Both the position numbers and the translations under genes were made by a program. The notes beneath the pieces are model-generated. The model ran no database searches. It had not been told where the DNA came from and was given only the letters and a program-made list of their open reading frames with translations. 6,875 bases of DNA from contig JAUQXD010000528.1 of NCBI GenBank assembly GCA_030834835.1, positions 1-6,875 on the forward strand, in the 5' to 3' direction. Shown here in pieces: positions 1-5,816 of the stretch (position 1 is its first letter; the number at the start of each line of letters is the position of its first letter). The stretch comes from Thermoflexales bacterium (GTDB lineage Bacteria > Chloroflexota > Anaerolineae > Fen-1058).

Positions 1-837
1 CGTGCCGCGGCGACGCGCTTCTTCATCAGACAGCGTCACACTCTCGATACCGCCCACCAGATCGGACAACGTCGGATTCAGCAGCAGATTATCGAGGGTG
101 TTGCCGTGCGCCGTCCCGATCAGCTGCACGCCGCGCTCGGCGATTGTGCGGGCAGCCTCGGCTTCCAGTTCGCGGCCGATCTCGTCGATGACGATCACTT
201 CGGGGTTGTGGTTTTCCACCGCTTCGATCATCACCTCGTGCTGCAGGGTCGGCAGCCGCACCTGCATGCGGCGCGCGCGCCCCACGGCGGGATGCGGAAT
301 ATCGCCATCGCCGCCGATCTCGTTCGAGGTGTCGACGATGACCACGCGCTTGCGCGATCGTTCCGGCGCGTGGCCGTCCGCCAGAATGCGGGCCACTTCG
401 CGCAGCATGGTCGTCTTGCCCACGCCGGGCCGCCCCAGGATGAGAATGCTCTTGCCCGAAGCCACGATGTCTTCGATGATGTCGATGGTGCCATACACGG
501 CGCGGCCCACGCGGCACGTCAGGCCCACGATGTGTCCGCGCCGGTTGCGGATGGCGCTGATGCGGTGCAGGGTGCGCTCCATGCCGGCGCGATTGTCCGC
601 ATCGAATTCACCGATGCGGGCGACCACCAGATCGATGTCGGCCTGCGTCACCTCTTGATCGCTGAGCGTCAACTCGTGCGTGGTGTAGCGCGCCTCGGGC
701 TTGCGGCCCAGGTCCAGCACGATCTCCAGCAGGTTGCCGTTCTCATTGGCGTGGCGCACCGCATCCACTACATTGGATGGCAAAACATTAAACAGGATAT
801 CCAGATCGTCGGTAATGTATTGTTGAGGCATGTCCAT
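1..837 (-). CDS. SpoIIIAA/Ycf45-like R3H-class P-loop ATPase (3' end outside window)
   Basis: I translated the minus strand by hand: 279 codons are open from ATG at 837 to the left edge, with no stop, so the C-terminus is missing. A TGA lies in frame just before the ATG, which fixes the start here or at a second ATG two codons on. The N-terminal part (about 1-100) contains the phrase [16 protein letters not shown] (36-51), typical of the SpoIIIAA-like/Ycf45 domain. The ATPase core follows: Walker A GRPGVGKT (135-142), the stretch [15 protein letters not shown] (165-179), Walker B VIVIDE (214-219) and a sensor-like GTAHG (241-245). Known members of this family carry a C-terminal R3H single-strand nucleic acid binding domain, which would lie beyond position 1; that domain is expected, not seen. 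The protein is probably cytoplasmic, and its cellular role is not established. It starts 26 nt after the double-GNAT gene and is likely co-transcribed with it. No good Shine-Dalgarno sequence is visible. The ATPase class is sure; the R3H part is inferred. Confidence 0.9.
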   Translation of the reverse strand, partial: MDMPQQYITDDLDILFNVLPSNVVDAVRHANENGNLLEIVLDLGRKPEARYTTHELTLSDQEVTQADIDLVVARIGEFDADNRAGMERTLHRISAIRNRRGHIVGLTCRVGRAVYGTIDIIEDIVASGKSILILGRPGVGKTTMLREVARILADGHAPERSRKRVVIVDTSNEIGGDGDIPHPAVGRARRMQVRLPTLQHEVMIEAVENHNPEVIVIDEIGRELEAEAARTIAERGVQLIGTAHGNTLDNLLLNPTLSDLVGGIESVTLSDEEARRRGT

Positions 838-863
838 AACTCACGTAAGATTCCGCGCACCGT

Positions 864-1823
864 TCAGGGCCGGCGGGGCGCGGTCTGCGCCGTCACGCGG
901 GCATGGCTTTCCACCGCGTGCACATTCACCGGCTCCGGTTCGCCGATCAAATTGACTAGGTGTTTCGCCAGCACGGCCGAGGCGCCAGACGCTTCGAAGC
1001 CCAGCGCTTCCAGCGGGCGTTGCAGCCATTCCTGGTACCGCCGCACACAGCAGTAAATGGGCGCGTTCCAGTTGGGGCCAAACAGGCTCAAGCCGTACTC
1101 GATGATCTGAACCGCCCTGGCTTCTGCGCGCGGATGGACGAACACATTAAACCAGGCGCCATCCGGCCCGCGCCGAACCTGCAAATAGGCCACGATTTCC
1201 AGTTGATCTTCCAGTACATAGCAGCGCACCGCCCCGGTTCGATACATGCGCGGCAGCCCCTCGGCCAGCTGCGCCAGGCGCGGCACGGTGTTCGCGTACA
1301 GCTGCTGCACGCCCCACTGATCGCGCGGCTCGCATGGTCGCATAATCGGGTCGGCCGGGATCGTCAGTCGAGTGCGCACCAGCCGCAGAATATCCTGCCG
1401 CAGATAGATCGCGTAGCCCGCACGCTGCAGCACTTCGATCGCCGCACTCTCCTCCGGCGCTTCGGCGATGACGTGCTGCACACCCAGCTTGCCCGACTGC
1501 GCCGCGACATGATCGAGCAAGCGTCCCCAGACTTCCGCGGTATGATGATTGGCCGCCAGCGTCGGCGCGACATAGGTGATGACGGCGTATTTCCGATCGC
1601 CCCGATCGCGCACCTGGATCAGGCCGCTGAGTTTCTCGGCTTCGCCGCCTTCCCGCAGCACATAACTGCGCACACCCTGCGTATTCAGGGAGAAGAATCC
1701 GGCCAGCGCTGATTGCAGCGGGCGCGGCCGGCGCGTAAGGGCCAGTTCGGCAAACAGGGGAACGCCCTGATGCTCAATTTGAGCCACCAGCGGCAGATCG
1801 CGGAGATCGAACGGTCGGATCAT
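864..1823 (-). CDS. Double GNAT-like protein, degenerate acetyl-CoA motif
   Basis: This is a 319-residue protein with no signal peptide or membrane segment. It reads as two tandem GNAT-like halves. Half 1 (about 1-150) starts with a GNAT-type phrase (MIRPFDLRDLPLV) and has a helix plus an 'LQRAGY' element at 132-137, matching the GNAT 'LExxGF' motif. Half 2 (about 161-290) begins MRPCEPRDQ and has PIYCCVRRYQ (255-264) and LEALGF (271-276). Neither half shows a clean Q/RxxGxG/A acetyl-CoA loop: the equivalent stretch in half 1 is APTLAANHHTAEVWGRLL (86-103). Catalysis is therefore doubtful, and a binding or regulatory role is possible. The last 30 residues look unstructured. The start ATG at 1823 has no evident Shine-Dalgarno and lies beside the heptad repeat at 1829-1884. 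The gene sits 47 nt after pdxT and 26 nt before the ATPase gene. My impression is that such proteins accompany the R3H-class ATPase in Chloroflexota, but I could not check this. Substrate unknown. Confidence 0.82.
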   Translation of the reverse strand: MIRPFDLRDLPLVAQIEHQGVPLFAELALTRRPRPLQSALAGFFSLNTQGVRSYVLREGGEAEKLSGLIQVRDRGDRKYAVITYVAPTLAANHHTAEVWGRLLDHVAAQSGKLGVQHVIAEAPEESAAIEVLQRAGYAIYLRQDILRLVRTRLTIPADPIMRPCEPRDQWGVQQLYANTVPRLAQLAEGLPRMYRTGAVRCYVLEDQLEIVAYLQVRRGPDGAWFNVFVHPRAEARAVQIIEYGLSLFGPNWNAPIYCCVRRYQEWLQRPLEALGFEASGASAVLAKHLVNLIGEPEPVNVHAVESHARVTAQTAPRRP

Positions 1824-1828
1824 AGTAA

Positions 1829-1884
1829 TGCGGTACTGCGTATTGCGTGATATTCTGCGCCGACTACGAGTTACGCAGTACGCA
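1829..1884. repeat. Heptad inverted-repeat element, copy 1 (pdxT 3' end)
   Basis: The left arm (1829-1850) reads as 7-bp units on the plus strand: TGCGgTAC (with one extra base), TGCGTAT, TGCGTGA. The right arm (1864-1884), read on the minus strand, gives TGCGTAC, TGCGTAA and a decayed CTCGTAG. The outer parts pair as TGCGGTACTGCGTA (1829-1842) with TACGCAGTACGCA (1872-1884), a single-base bulge apart, so the element can fold as a hairpin. It fills the gap between pdxT and the double-GNAT gene and overlaps the last codons and stop of pdxT. A second element of the same design lies at 2962-3021. There is no T-tract after it on the minus strand, so it is not a standard terminator. Confidence 0.7.
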
Positions 1885-2467
1885 GGCCTGCTTTAGCCAT
1901 CTGCAGAAAATACCGGTGAAAACGATCGTCGCTCGAGAGCTCAGGATGAAACGAGGTCACGAGCAGGTTGCCCTGGCGCGCGGCCACAATCACGTCCCGA
2001 TGGTTCTTCTCGGCCCGCGCGAGCACCTCAACGCCTTTGCCCACCGCCTCGATCAACGGCGCGCGGATAAAGATGGCGTGAAACGGCTGGTCGCCATCGA
2101 CGCCCTTGATGCTAAGGTTGGCCTCAAATGAATCGACCTGCCGGCCGAAGGCGTTGCGCTCAACGGTCACGTCCATCAACCCCAGCAGCGGCTGATCGCG
2201 GCCTACGTCTTTGGCCATGAAGATCAGACCCGCGCACGTCCCCCACATGGCCTTCCCGGTGCGCGCCATCTCGCGCAGCGGCTCCATCAGCTGATAGTGC
2301 ACCGCCAGCTTGCCGATCGTCGTCGATTCGCCGCCGGGGATGATGAGGCCGTCGAGACCATCCAGGTCCCTGGGCAAACGCACTTCAACCGCTTCCGCCC
2401 CCAACCGCGCCAACACCTGCTCGTGCTCGATAAACGCACCCTGCAACGCCAAAACACCAATTCTCAT
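1871..2467 (-). CDS. pdxT: Pyridoxal 5'-phosphate synthase glutaminase subunit PdxT
   Basis: This class I glutamine amidotransferase hydrolyses glutamine and channels ammonia to PdxS for PLP synthesis (DXP-independent vitamin B6 route). It is a soluble cytoplasmic protein forming a complex with a PdxS dodecamer. At 198 residues it matches the family length (about 190-200). The N-terminus [15 protein letters not shown] is diagnostic. PGGEST (44-49) forms the oxyanion/substrate loop. The nucleophile elbow is GTCAG with Cys78, and the triad is completed by His174 and Glu176 in SFHPEL. The start ATG lies 2 nt after the stop (TAA) of the upstream GNAT gene, with only a weak GGA upstream, so translational coupling is likely. 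The final residues (GLRTA) and the TAA are encoded inside the heptad-repeat arm at 1864-1884, so the C-terminal tail may have been set by that element. All catalytic residues are present; I expect an active enzyme. Confidence 0.98.
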   Translation of the reverse strand: MRIGVLALQGAFIEHEQVLARLGAEAVEVRLPRDLDGLDGLIIPGGESTTIGKLAVHYQLMEPLREMARTGKAMWGTCAGLIFMAKDVGRDQPLLGLMDVTVERNAFGRQVDSFEANLSIKGVDGDQPFHAIFIRAPLIEAVGKGVEVLARAEKNHRDVIVAARQGNLLVTSFHPELSSDDRFHRYFLQMAKAGLRTA

Positions 2468-2469
2468 GA

Positions 2470-2952
2470 TTATTCCAACATCAACCGCATTTCATTTGTC
2501 GGCACAAAGCCGAGTTGTTCGTACAGCCCGCGCCCCTGCTCGCTCGCATGCAGTGTCAAACGTGGCAGGCCGCGTGCGCGGCATTCGGCCATCATTGCGT
2601 TGAGGATCTGCCGCGCCAGCCCCAACCGACGATAGACCGGATCGGTGTACACACTGTGCACGTAGGCCAGCACCGCCTGTTTGCCGTCGGGCCGCGGGAG
2701 CCAATCGGTGTACAAGATCGCGCCGCTGGCCGCTGCTCGTTCACCATCGACAACGATCCACGCTTGCATCCGCCCATCGATCAGACTGGCCCGCGCATAC
2801 GAGGCATACGTCGCGTCCATCGCATCCAGCCCGCGCGGATCAAGCGTGCCGCCCTTCAGCGCCTCCATATCGACAAACATCCCGCGCCGATGCTTCACCA
2901 GCGTCGGGATGTCGTCGAGCGTGGCTAAACGCAGCTTCAAAGCGTCAGACAT
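2470..2952 (-). CDS. GNAT family N-acetyltransferase between pdxS and pdxT
   Basis: A 160-residue single-domain acetyltransferase of the GNAT fold, predicted soluble. The N-terminus ([19 protein letters not shown], 5-23) is the usual first strand and helix. The acetyl-CoA binding motif is intact: strand [18 protein letters not shown] (96-113) includes the R-R-L-G-L-A pyrophosphate loop (108-113). The C-terminal part has [16 protein letters not shown] (134-149), the classical 'xLYExLGF' element, and ends NEMRLMLE. Unlike the 319-residue protein at 864-1823, it should bind acetyl-CoA. The acceptor substrate cannot be told from sequence. It lies 72 nt after pdxS, across the hairpin at 2962-3021, and 2 nt before pdxT, so it is expected to be co-transcribed with both. 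Placing a GNAT gene between pdxS and pdxT is not the usual order, where the two pdx genes are adjacent. The ATG at 2952 has only a weak GAGAG upstream. Confidence 0.93.
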   Translation of the reverse strand: MSDALKLRLATLDDIPTLVKHRRGMFVDMEALKGGTLDPRGLDAMDATYASYARASLIDGRMQAWIVVDGERAAASGAILYTDWLPRPDGKQAVLAYVHSVYTDPVYRRLGLARQILNAMMAECRARGLPRLTLHASEQGRGLYEQLGFVPTNEMRLMLE

Positions 2953-2961
2953 TTTGGCTCT

Positions 2962-3021
2962 CGTGATGCGTGGTGCGTGTTGCGTGAATCAATCGACACG
3001 CACCACGAACCACGTAACACG
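2962..3021. repeat. Heptad inverted-repeat element, copy 2 (pdxS-GNAT gap)
   Basis: Two 25-bp arms (2962-2986 and 2997-3021) flank a 10-nt spacer (AATCAATCGA). Comparing the left arm with the reverse complement of the right gives 21 of 25 identical positions, so the RNA or single strand can form a long hairpin. Each arm is a 7-bp tandem array: left CGTGATG, CGTGGTG, CGTGTTG, CGTG; right, on the other strand, CGTGTTA, CGTGGTT, CGTGGTG, CGTG. The base that varies sits in the same phase of each unit. It starts 3 nt after the pdxS stop in the sense of transcription and ends 9 nt before the GNAT start codon. It lacks a T-tract. It could stabilise the pdxS 3' end or dampen read-through; both are inference. 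Confidence 0.8.
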
Positions 3022-3024
3022 TTC

Positions 3025-3912
3025 TTACCACCCGCGCGGCGCGAGTCGTTCGGCTTCGGTCAAGGATTGAACCGTGCGGCCCACCATTGGCTCGCCCAGG
3101 TTCTTGCTGACTTCAGCGATGATGCTGGCGTCGCGGAAGTGCGTCGTCGCTTTGACGATGGCCTGCGCGCGATGCGCCGGATTGCCGCTTTTGAAGATGC
3201 CCGACCCGACGAACACACCATCGACGCCCAGCTGCATCATCAACGCGGCATCGGCAGGTGTGGCGATGCCGCCGGCCGCGAAGTTGACCACCGGCAGGCG
3301 GCCCAACTCGCGCGTTTCTAGCACGAGTTCGTACGGCGCGCCGATCTCTTTGGCGAAGGCCATCACTTCTTCCATGGGCATGTTTTGCAGCTTGCGGATT
3401 TCGCCATAGACCGATCGGGCGTGGCGGACCGCTTCAACTATATCCCCCGTGCCCGCTTCGCCCTTGGTGCGCATCATCGCCGCGCCTTCGCCGATACGGC
3501 GTAAAGCCTCGCCCAGATTGCGGCAGCCGCACACGAATGGCACTTTGAAGTCGTGCTTGTAAATGTGATGCGCCTCGTCGGCGGGCGTCAGCACTTCGCT
3601 CTCGTCGATGAAGTCAACGCCCAGCGATTCCAGCACTTGCGCTTCCACAAAGTGACCGATGCGGCATTTGGCCATCACCGGAATCGTCACCGCGTCCATG
3701 ATCTTCAAGATCAATTCGGGGTCGCTCATGCGGGCTACGCCGCCCTGCGCGCGGATGTCGGCGGGCACGCGCTCCAGCGCCATCACCGCGCACGCTCCGG
3801 CTTCTTCCGCGATCCTGGCCTGCTCGGCGGTGACCACGTCCATGATGACGCCGCCCTTGAGCATCTGCGCCAAACCGCGCTTAATGACAACCGTTCCTAC
3901 ATCTTTCTGCAT
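3025..3912 (-). CDS. pdxS: Pyridoxal 5'-phosphate synthase subunit PdxS
   Basis: This is the synthase subunit that builds PLP from ribose 5-phosphate, glyceraldehyde 3-phosphate and PdxT-delivered ammonia; it is a TIM-barrel protein that forms dodecamers. It has 295 residues from ATG 3912, against about 294 for Bacillus subtilis PdxS. A longer in-frame start exists at 3972, but 3912 is preferred because GGAGG lies 6 nt upstream and the alignment with known PdxS begins here ([17 protein letters not shown]). Family hallmarks visible are KGGVIMDV (19-26, Asp25), [10 protein letters not shown] (45-54), [10 protein letters not shown] with the Schiff-base Lys82, [11 protein letters not shown] (103-113), PFVCGCR (125-131), [10 protein letters not shown] with the second active-site Lys150, and the phosphate-binding stretch [20 protein letters not shown]. 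It ends APRGW, as in other members. All key residues are intact. It is the first gene of the leftward cluster and is followed by the hairpin at 2962-3021. Confidence 0.99.
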   Translation of the reverse strand: MQKDVGTVVIKRGLAQMLKGGVIMDVVTAEQARIAEEAGACAVMALERVPADIRAQGGVARMSDPELILKIMDAVTIPVMAKCRIGHFVEAQVLESLGVDFIDESEVLTPADEAHHIYKHDFKVPFVCGCRNLGEALRRIGEGAAMMRTKGEAGTGDIVEAVRHARSVYGEIRKLQNMPMEEVMAFAKEIGAPYELVLETRELGRLPVVNFAAGGIATPADAALMMQLGVDGVFVGSGIFKSGNPAHRAQAIVKATTHFRDASIIAEVSKNLGEPMVGRTVQSLTEAERLAPRGW

Positions 3913-3918
3913 GTTCAG

Positions 3919-3923
3919 CCTCC
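3919..3923 (-). promoter_or_regulatory. Shine-Dalgarno of pdxS
   Basis: GGAGG on the minus strand with a 6-nt spacer to the ATG at 3912. It is the strongest ribosome binding site on the minus strand of this window, and it decides the pdxS start against the longer in-frame ATG at 3972. Confidence 0.9.
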
Positions 3924-3927
3924 GAGA

Positions 3928-3948
3928 ACGGGCCCTAGCATCGCCCGT
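3928..3948 (-). promoter_or_regulatory. Inverted repeat in pdxS leader, possible operator or 5' hairpin
   Basis: Perfect 6-bp arms ACGGGC (3928-3933) and GCCCGT (3943-3948) around a 9-nt loop, directly downstream of the TATAGT box and 4 nt upstream of the pdxS GGAGG. If transcription starts near 3942, the element straddles the start site. It could be an operator or a small leader hairpin; with six pairs it may also be chance. Confidence 0.3.
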
Positions 3949-3968
3949 ACTATACTGAAACAATTCTA
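3949..3968 (-). promoter_or_regulatory. Candidate -10 boxes for pdxS
   Basis: On the minus strand there are two sigma70-like -10 hexamers, TATAGT (3949-3954) and TAGAAT (3963-3968). TATAGT would give a leader of about 30 nt ahead of the strong Shine-Dalgarno. No good -35 (TTGACA-like) lies at 16-18 bp from either. A 6-bp inverted repeat, CTACCA (3966-3971) and TGGTAG (3985-3990), overlaps the upstream box. The promoter is needed somewhere in this divergent gap, but its exact place is uncertain. Confidence 0.35.
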
Positions 3969-4045
3969 CCACGAATGACCCGCCTGGTAGGTCGGAAACC
4001 TGTAGTCAGACTGAGAGACATCTGCTGTAAAGTGGCACCCAGCAC

Positions 4046-4075
4046 TTGATTTGGTACCTGGTTATTCGATATGCT
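4046..4075 (+). promoter_or_regulatory. Candidate promoter of the beta-helix gene
   Basis: TTGATT (4046-4051) and TATGCT (4070-4075) are separated by 18 bp, in the divergent 209-nt gap between pdxS and the beta-helix gene. Each hexamer matches the sigma70 consensus at four positions. The leader would be about 40 nt. A further TATACT (4098-4103) has no matching -35. The match is weak. Confidence 0.35.
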
Positions 4076-4109
4076 ATTATTCCGTCGCTGGACCGTTTAT
4101 ACTTTACCT

Positions 4110-4113
4110 GGAG
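4110..4113 (+). promoter_or_regulatory. Ribosome binding site of the beta-helix gene
   Basis: GGAG followed by an 8-nt A-rich spacer to ATG at 4122. It favours this start over the in-frame ATG at 4071, whose extra 17 residues would cover the candidate promoter and this site and would precede a normal signal peptide. Confidence 0.75.
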
Positions 4114-4121
4114 AAAAGAAC

Positions 4122-5747
4122 ATGCATCGGCCCCAACAACCTGACTTTCGGTCGACTATCATCACTGTGGCAGTGGTTACTATAGCCTCTGGATTGATGT
4201 TGGCTGTGACGATGTACTTTAGCAAGGGGGTGCAAGCAAAAATGCCCAGCGCGGATCGCGTGCTAAATGTCGACACCGGCATTTGGTATCCGACTATTCA
4301 AGCAGCAATTGATGCGCCGCCAACAACCCACGGTCATACCTTGAGCTTGACTCAAGGGATCTATCTGGAAAACATCGTTATCTCAAAAAGTTTAACCTTA
4401 ACAGCCTCAGATCCGTTGTCGACCGTCCTGGATGGCAATAATCTCGGGCGTGTGGTCTCTATCACACCGGGCGTTAGCGTCAGTATTGCGAGTGTGACAG
4501 TTCAAAATGGACAGGTAATTGATGGCAGCAACGGGGGCGGCATTAGTAATCAAGGTGTTCTCACCTTAACAAATAGCTATGTGATGCACAACTGGATTAG
4601 TTTTTTCGACAGCATTCCGGGCGGTGGTGGAATATACAATACAGGAACACTGAACGTTGTCAGCTGCACTATCAGCCATAATAGTGCCACGGGGATTGAC
4701 GAGGTGGGGCTGGGCATCGCCAATATTGGCGTGCTAAGAATCAGCGACAGCGTGCTAAGCCAGAATTACAACTACGTATCTCCACCACCCGGCAGTGCCC
4801 TCTATAACGTGGGCGAAGTGTCACTACACAATGTGACAATATCTCAAACCACGGGTGCTGGTATTCATAATCGGGCAGGCGGTTTGCTCAGCCTGTCAAA
4901 CAGCGTTGTCAGCCACAATTCCGGCAACTTGACAGGCGGCATCTACAATAATGGCCTCATGACCGTCACTGCGAGCCTGGTAACAGCCAATTCTACGGGG
5001 ATTGTGGGCATTACGGCATATAGAGAAGCTGGCGGCATCTTCAACAACAATACATTGACTGTATTGAACAGTGCCATTAGCGAGAATAAATCCTGCGAAG
5101 CTGGTAGTGGGGTCTACAATGTTGGCAGCTTGCGGATGGACGGCAGCACGGTGTCTGACAACAAGCACTTCTGTATACCTGCTGTTGGAGGGGCCGGGAT
5201 TACTAATGATGGCACGCTGTCAGTCACAAACAGCACGTTGAGTCGAAATACATCTAACGCTGGCGGCGGTTTGTTGGCGCACGCGGGAATAGTTGAATTG
5301 AACAACGTCACAATCGCTGATAATGTTGCCCAACAGGCCGGTGGCGGAATTTCTCATATCACCGGGACGTTGCTGATACAAAACACTATCATCGCCAGAA
5401 ATGCCGGTGGAGTTGCGCCAGATTGTGCCGGATCGCTCTCTTCGTTGGGGAACAACCTTGTTGGAAATAGCGACGGCTGCACGTTTGTGCCAGAATCTAG
5501 TGACATTGTTGGAACAGGCGCTCAGCCAATTAACGCGTTGCTCGGGCCTTTAGGCAATTTCGGAGGTTACAACTTAACTATTGGGCTAATTCCGGGAAGT
5601 CCGGCAATCGATGCAGGCAATCCAGCAACATGCCCCAGTGTTGATCAACGGGGGTTCGCACGCCAGGGAACATGCGACATTGGCGCCTATGAATTCGGCG
5701 TTGGCCCGGGCGTGAAGCTTGGATACATGCCTCTGATACGCAAGTAG
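4122..5747 (+). CDS. Secreted right-handed beta-helix protein, choice-of-anchor Q type C-terminus
   Basis: From ATG 4122 the protein has 541 residues. The N-terminus has an Arg at 10, a hydrophobic stretch (about 12-33) and a likely signal peptidase site after VQA (37-39). Residues about 48-125 resemble the start of a pectate-lyase-like helix (TIQAAIDA, GIYLENIVISKSLTL). Residues about 138-427 hold some ten imperfect rungs of the form GGGIxNxGxLxLxNSxxxxN, the sign of a right-handed parallel beta-helix. Residues 434-525 match the conserved C-terminal block seen in choice-of-anchor Q proteins: DCAGSLSSLGNNLVG, PLGNFGGYNLTIGLIPGSPA, IDAGN, DQRGFAR and CDIGAYEF. The last eight residues are GYMPLIRK. 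It is probably exported and surface-bound; I see no defined catalytic site, so lyase activity should not be assumed. The DNA is much less GC-rich than the neighbours (23 of 60 G/C at 5041-5100 against 40 of 60 at 3481-3540), suggesting different origin or constraint. It is a single-gene unit closed by the terminator at 5772-5813. Confidence 0.93.
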   Translation: MHRPQQPDFRSTIITVAVVTIASGLMLAVTMYFSKGVQAKMPSADRVLNVDTGIWYPTIQAAIDAPPTTHGHTLSLTQGIYLENIVISKSLTLTASDPLSTVLDGNNLGRVVSITPGVSVSIASVTVQNGQVIDGSNGGGISNQGVLTLTNSYVMHNWISFFDSIPGGGGIYNTGTLNVVSCTISHNSATGIDEVGLGIANIGVLRISDSVLSQNYNYVSPPPGSALYNVGEVSLHNVTISQTTGAGIHNRAGGLLSLSNSVVSHNSGNLTGGIYNNGLMTVTASLVTANSTGIVGITAYREAGGIFNNNTLTVLNSAISENKSCEAGSGVYNVGSLRMDGSTVSDNKHFCIPAVGGAGITNDGTLSVTNSTLSRNTSNAGGGLLAHAGIVELNNVTIADNVAQQAGGGISHITGTLLIQNTIIARNAGGVAPDCAGSLSSLGNNLVGNSDGCTFVPESSDIVGTGAQPINALLGPLGNFGGYNLTIGLIPGSPAIDAGNPATCPSVDQRGFARQGTCDIGAYEFGVGPGVKLGYMPLIRK

Positions 5748-5771
5748 GTCTTTCAAGGGAATTCATTGGCG

Positions 5772-5813
5772 CACGGCAAAGGGCATACCGTTTCATTCCC
5801 TTTGCCGTGTTTT
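5772..5813 (+). terminator. Factor-independent terminator after the beta-helix gene
   Basis: A perfect 12-bp stem, CACGGCAAAGGG (5772-5783) with CCCTTTGCCGTG (5798-5809), has a 14-nt loop and is followed by TTTT (5810-5813). It lies 24 nt after the stop of the beta-helix gene. On the minus strand the stem follows the stop of the TldE-like gene but lacks a T-tract, so it should terminate mainly rightward transcription. Confidence 0.92.
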
Positions 5814-5816
5814 CGT

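Noticed and set aside
1..837. IstB/DnaC-like transposition helper ATPase
   Set aside because: The N-terminal [16 protein letters not shown] phrase and the [12 protein letters not shown] stretch fit the SpoIIIAA/Ycf45 group, and no transposase or terminal repeats are nearby.
2..1712. Long plus-strand reading frames opposite the ATPase and double-GNAT genes
   Set aside because: Rich in Arg, Ala and Ser or His with no recognisable domain; they mirror GC-rich genes on the minus strand that carry clear motifs.
1829..3021. CRISPR array
   Set aside because: Units are 7 bp, degenerate and without unique spacers; no cas gene is present.
2962..3021. Factor-independent terminator after pdxS
   Set aside because: The hairpin is followed by AGAGCCAAAATG with no T-tract, and the genes downstream run in the same direction with tight spacing.
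3913..3972. A longer PdxS with 20 extra residues from ATG 3972
   Set aside because: The extension covers the candidate promoter and the leader; GGAGG sits 6 nt before ATG 3912, and known PdxS proteins align from there.
4071..4121. A longer beta-helix protein from ATG 4071
   Set aside because: The extra 17 residues cover the candidate -10 and the GGAG site, and a normal signal peptide begins with the ATG at 4122.
4122..5747. Active pectate lyase or polysaccharide lyase
   Set aside because: Only the beta-helix fold and generic rungs can be seen; no recognised catalytic signature was found, so an enzymatic call is not supported.
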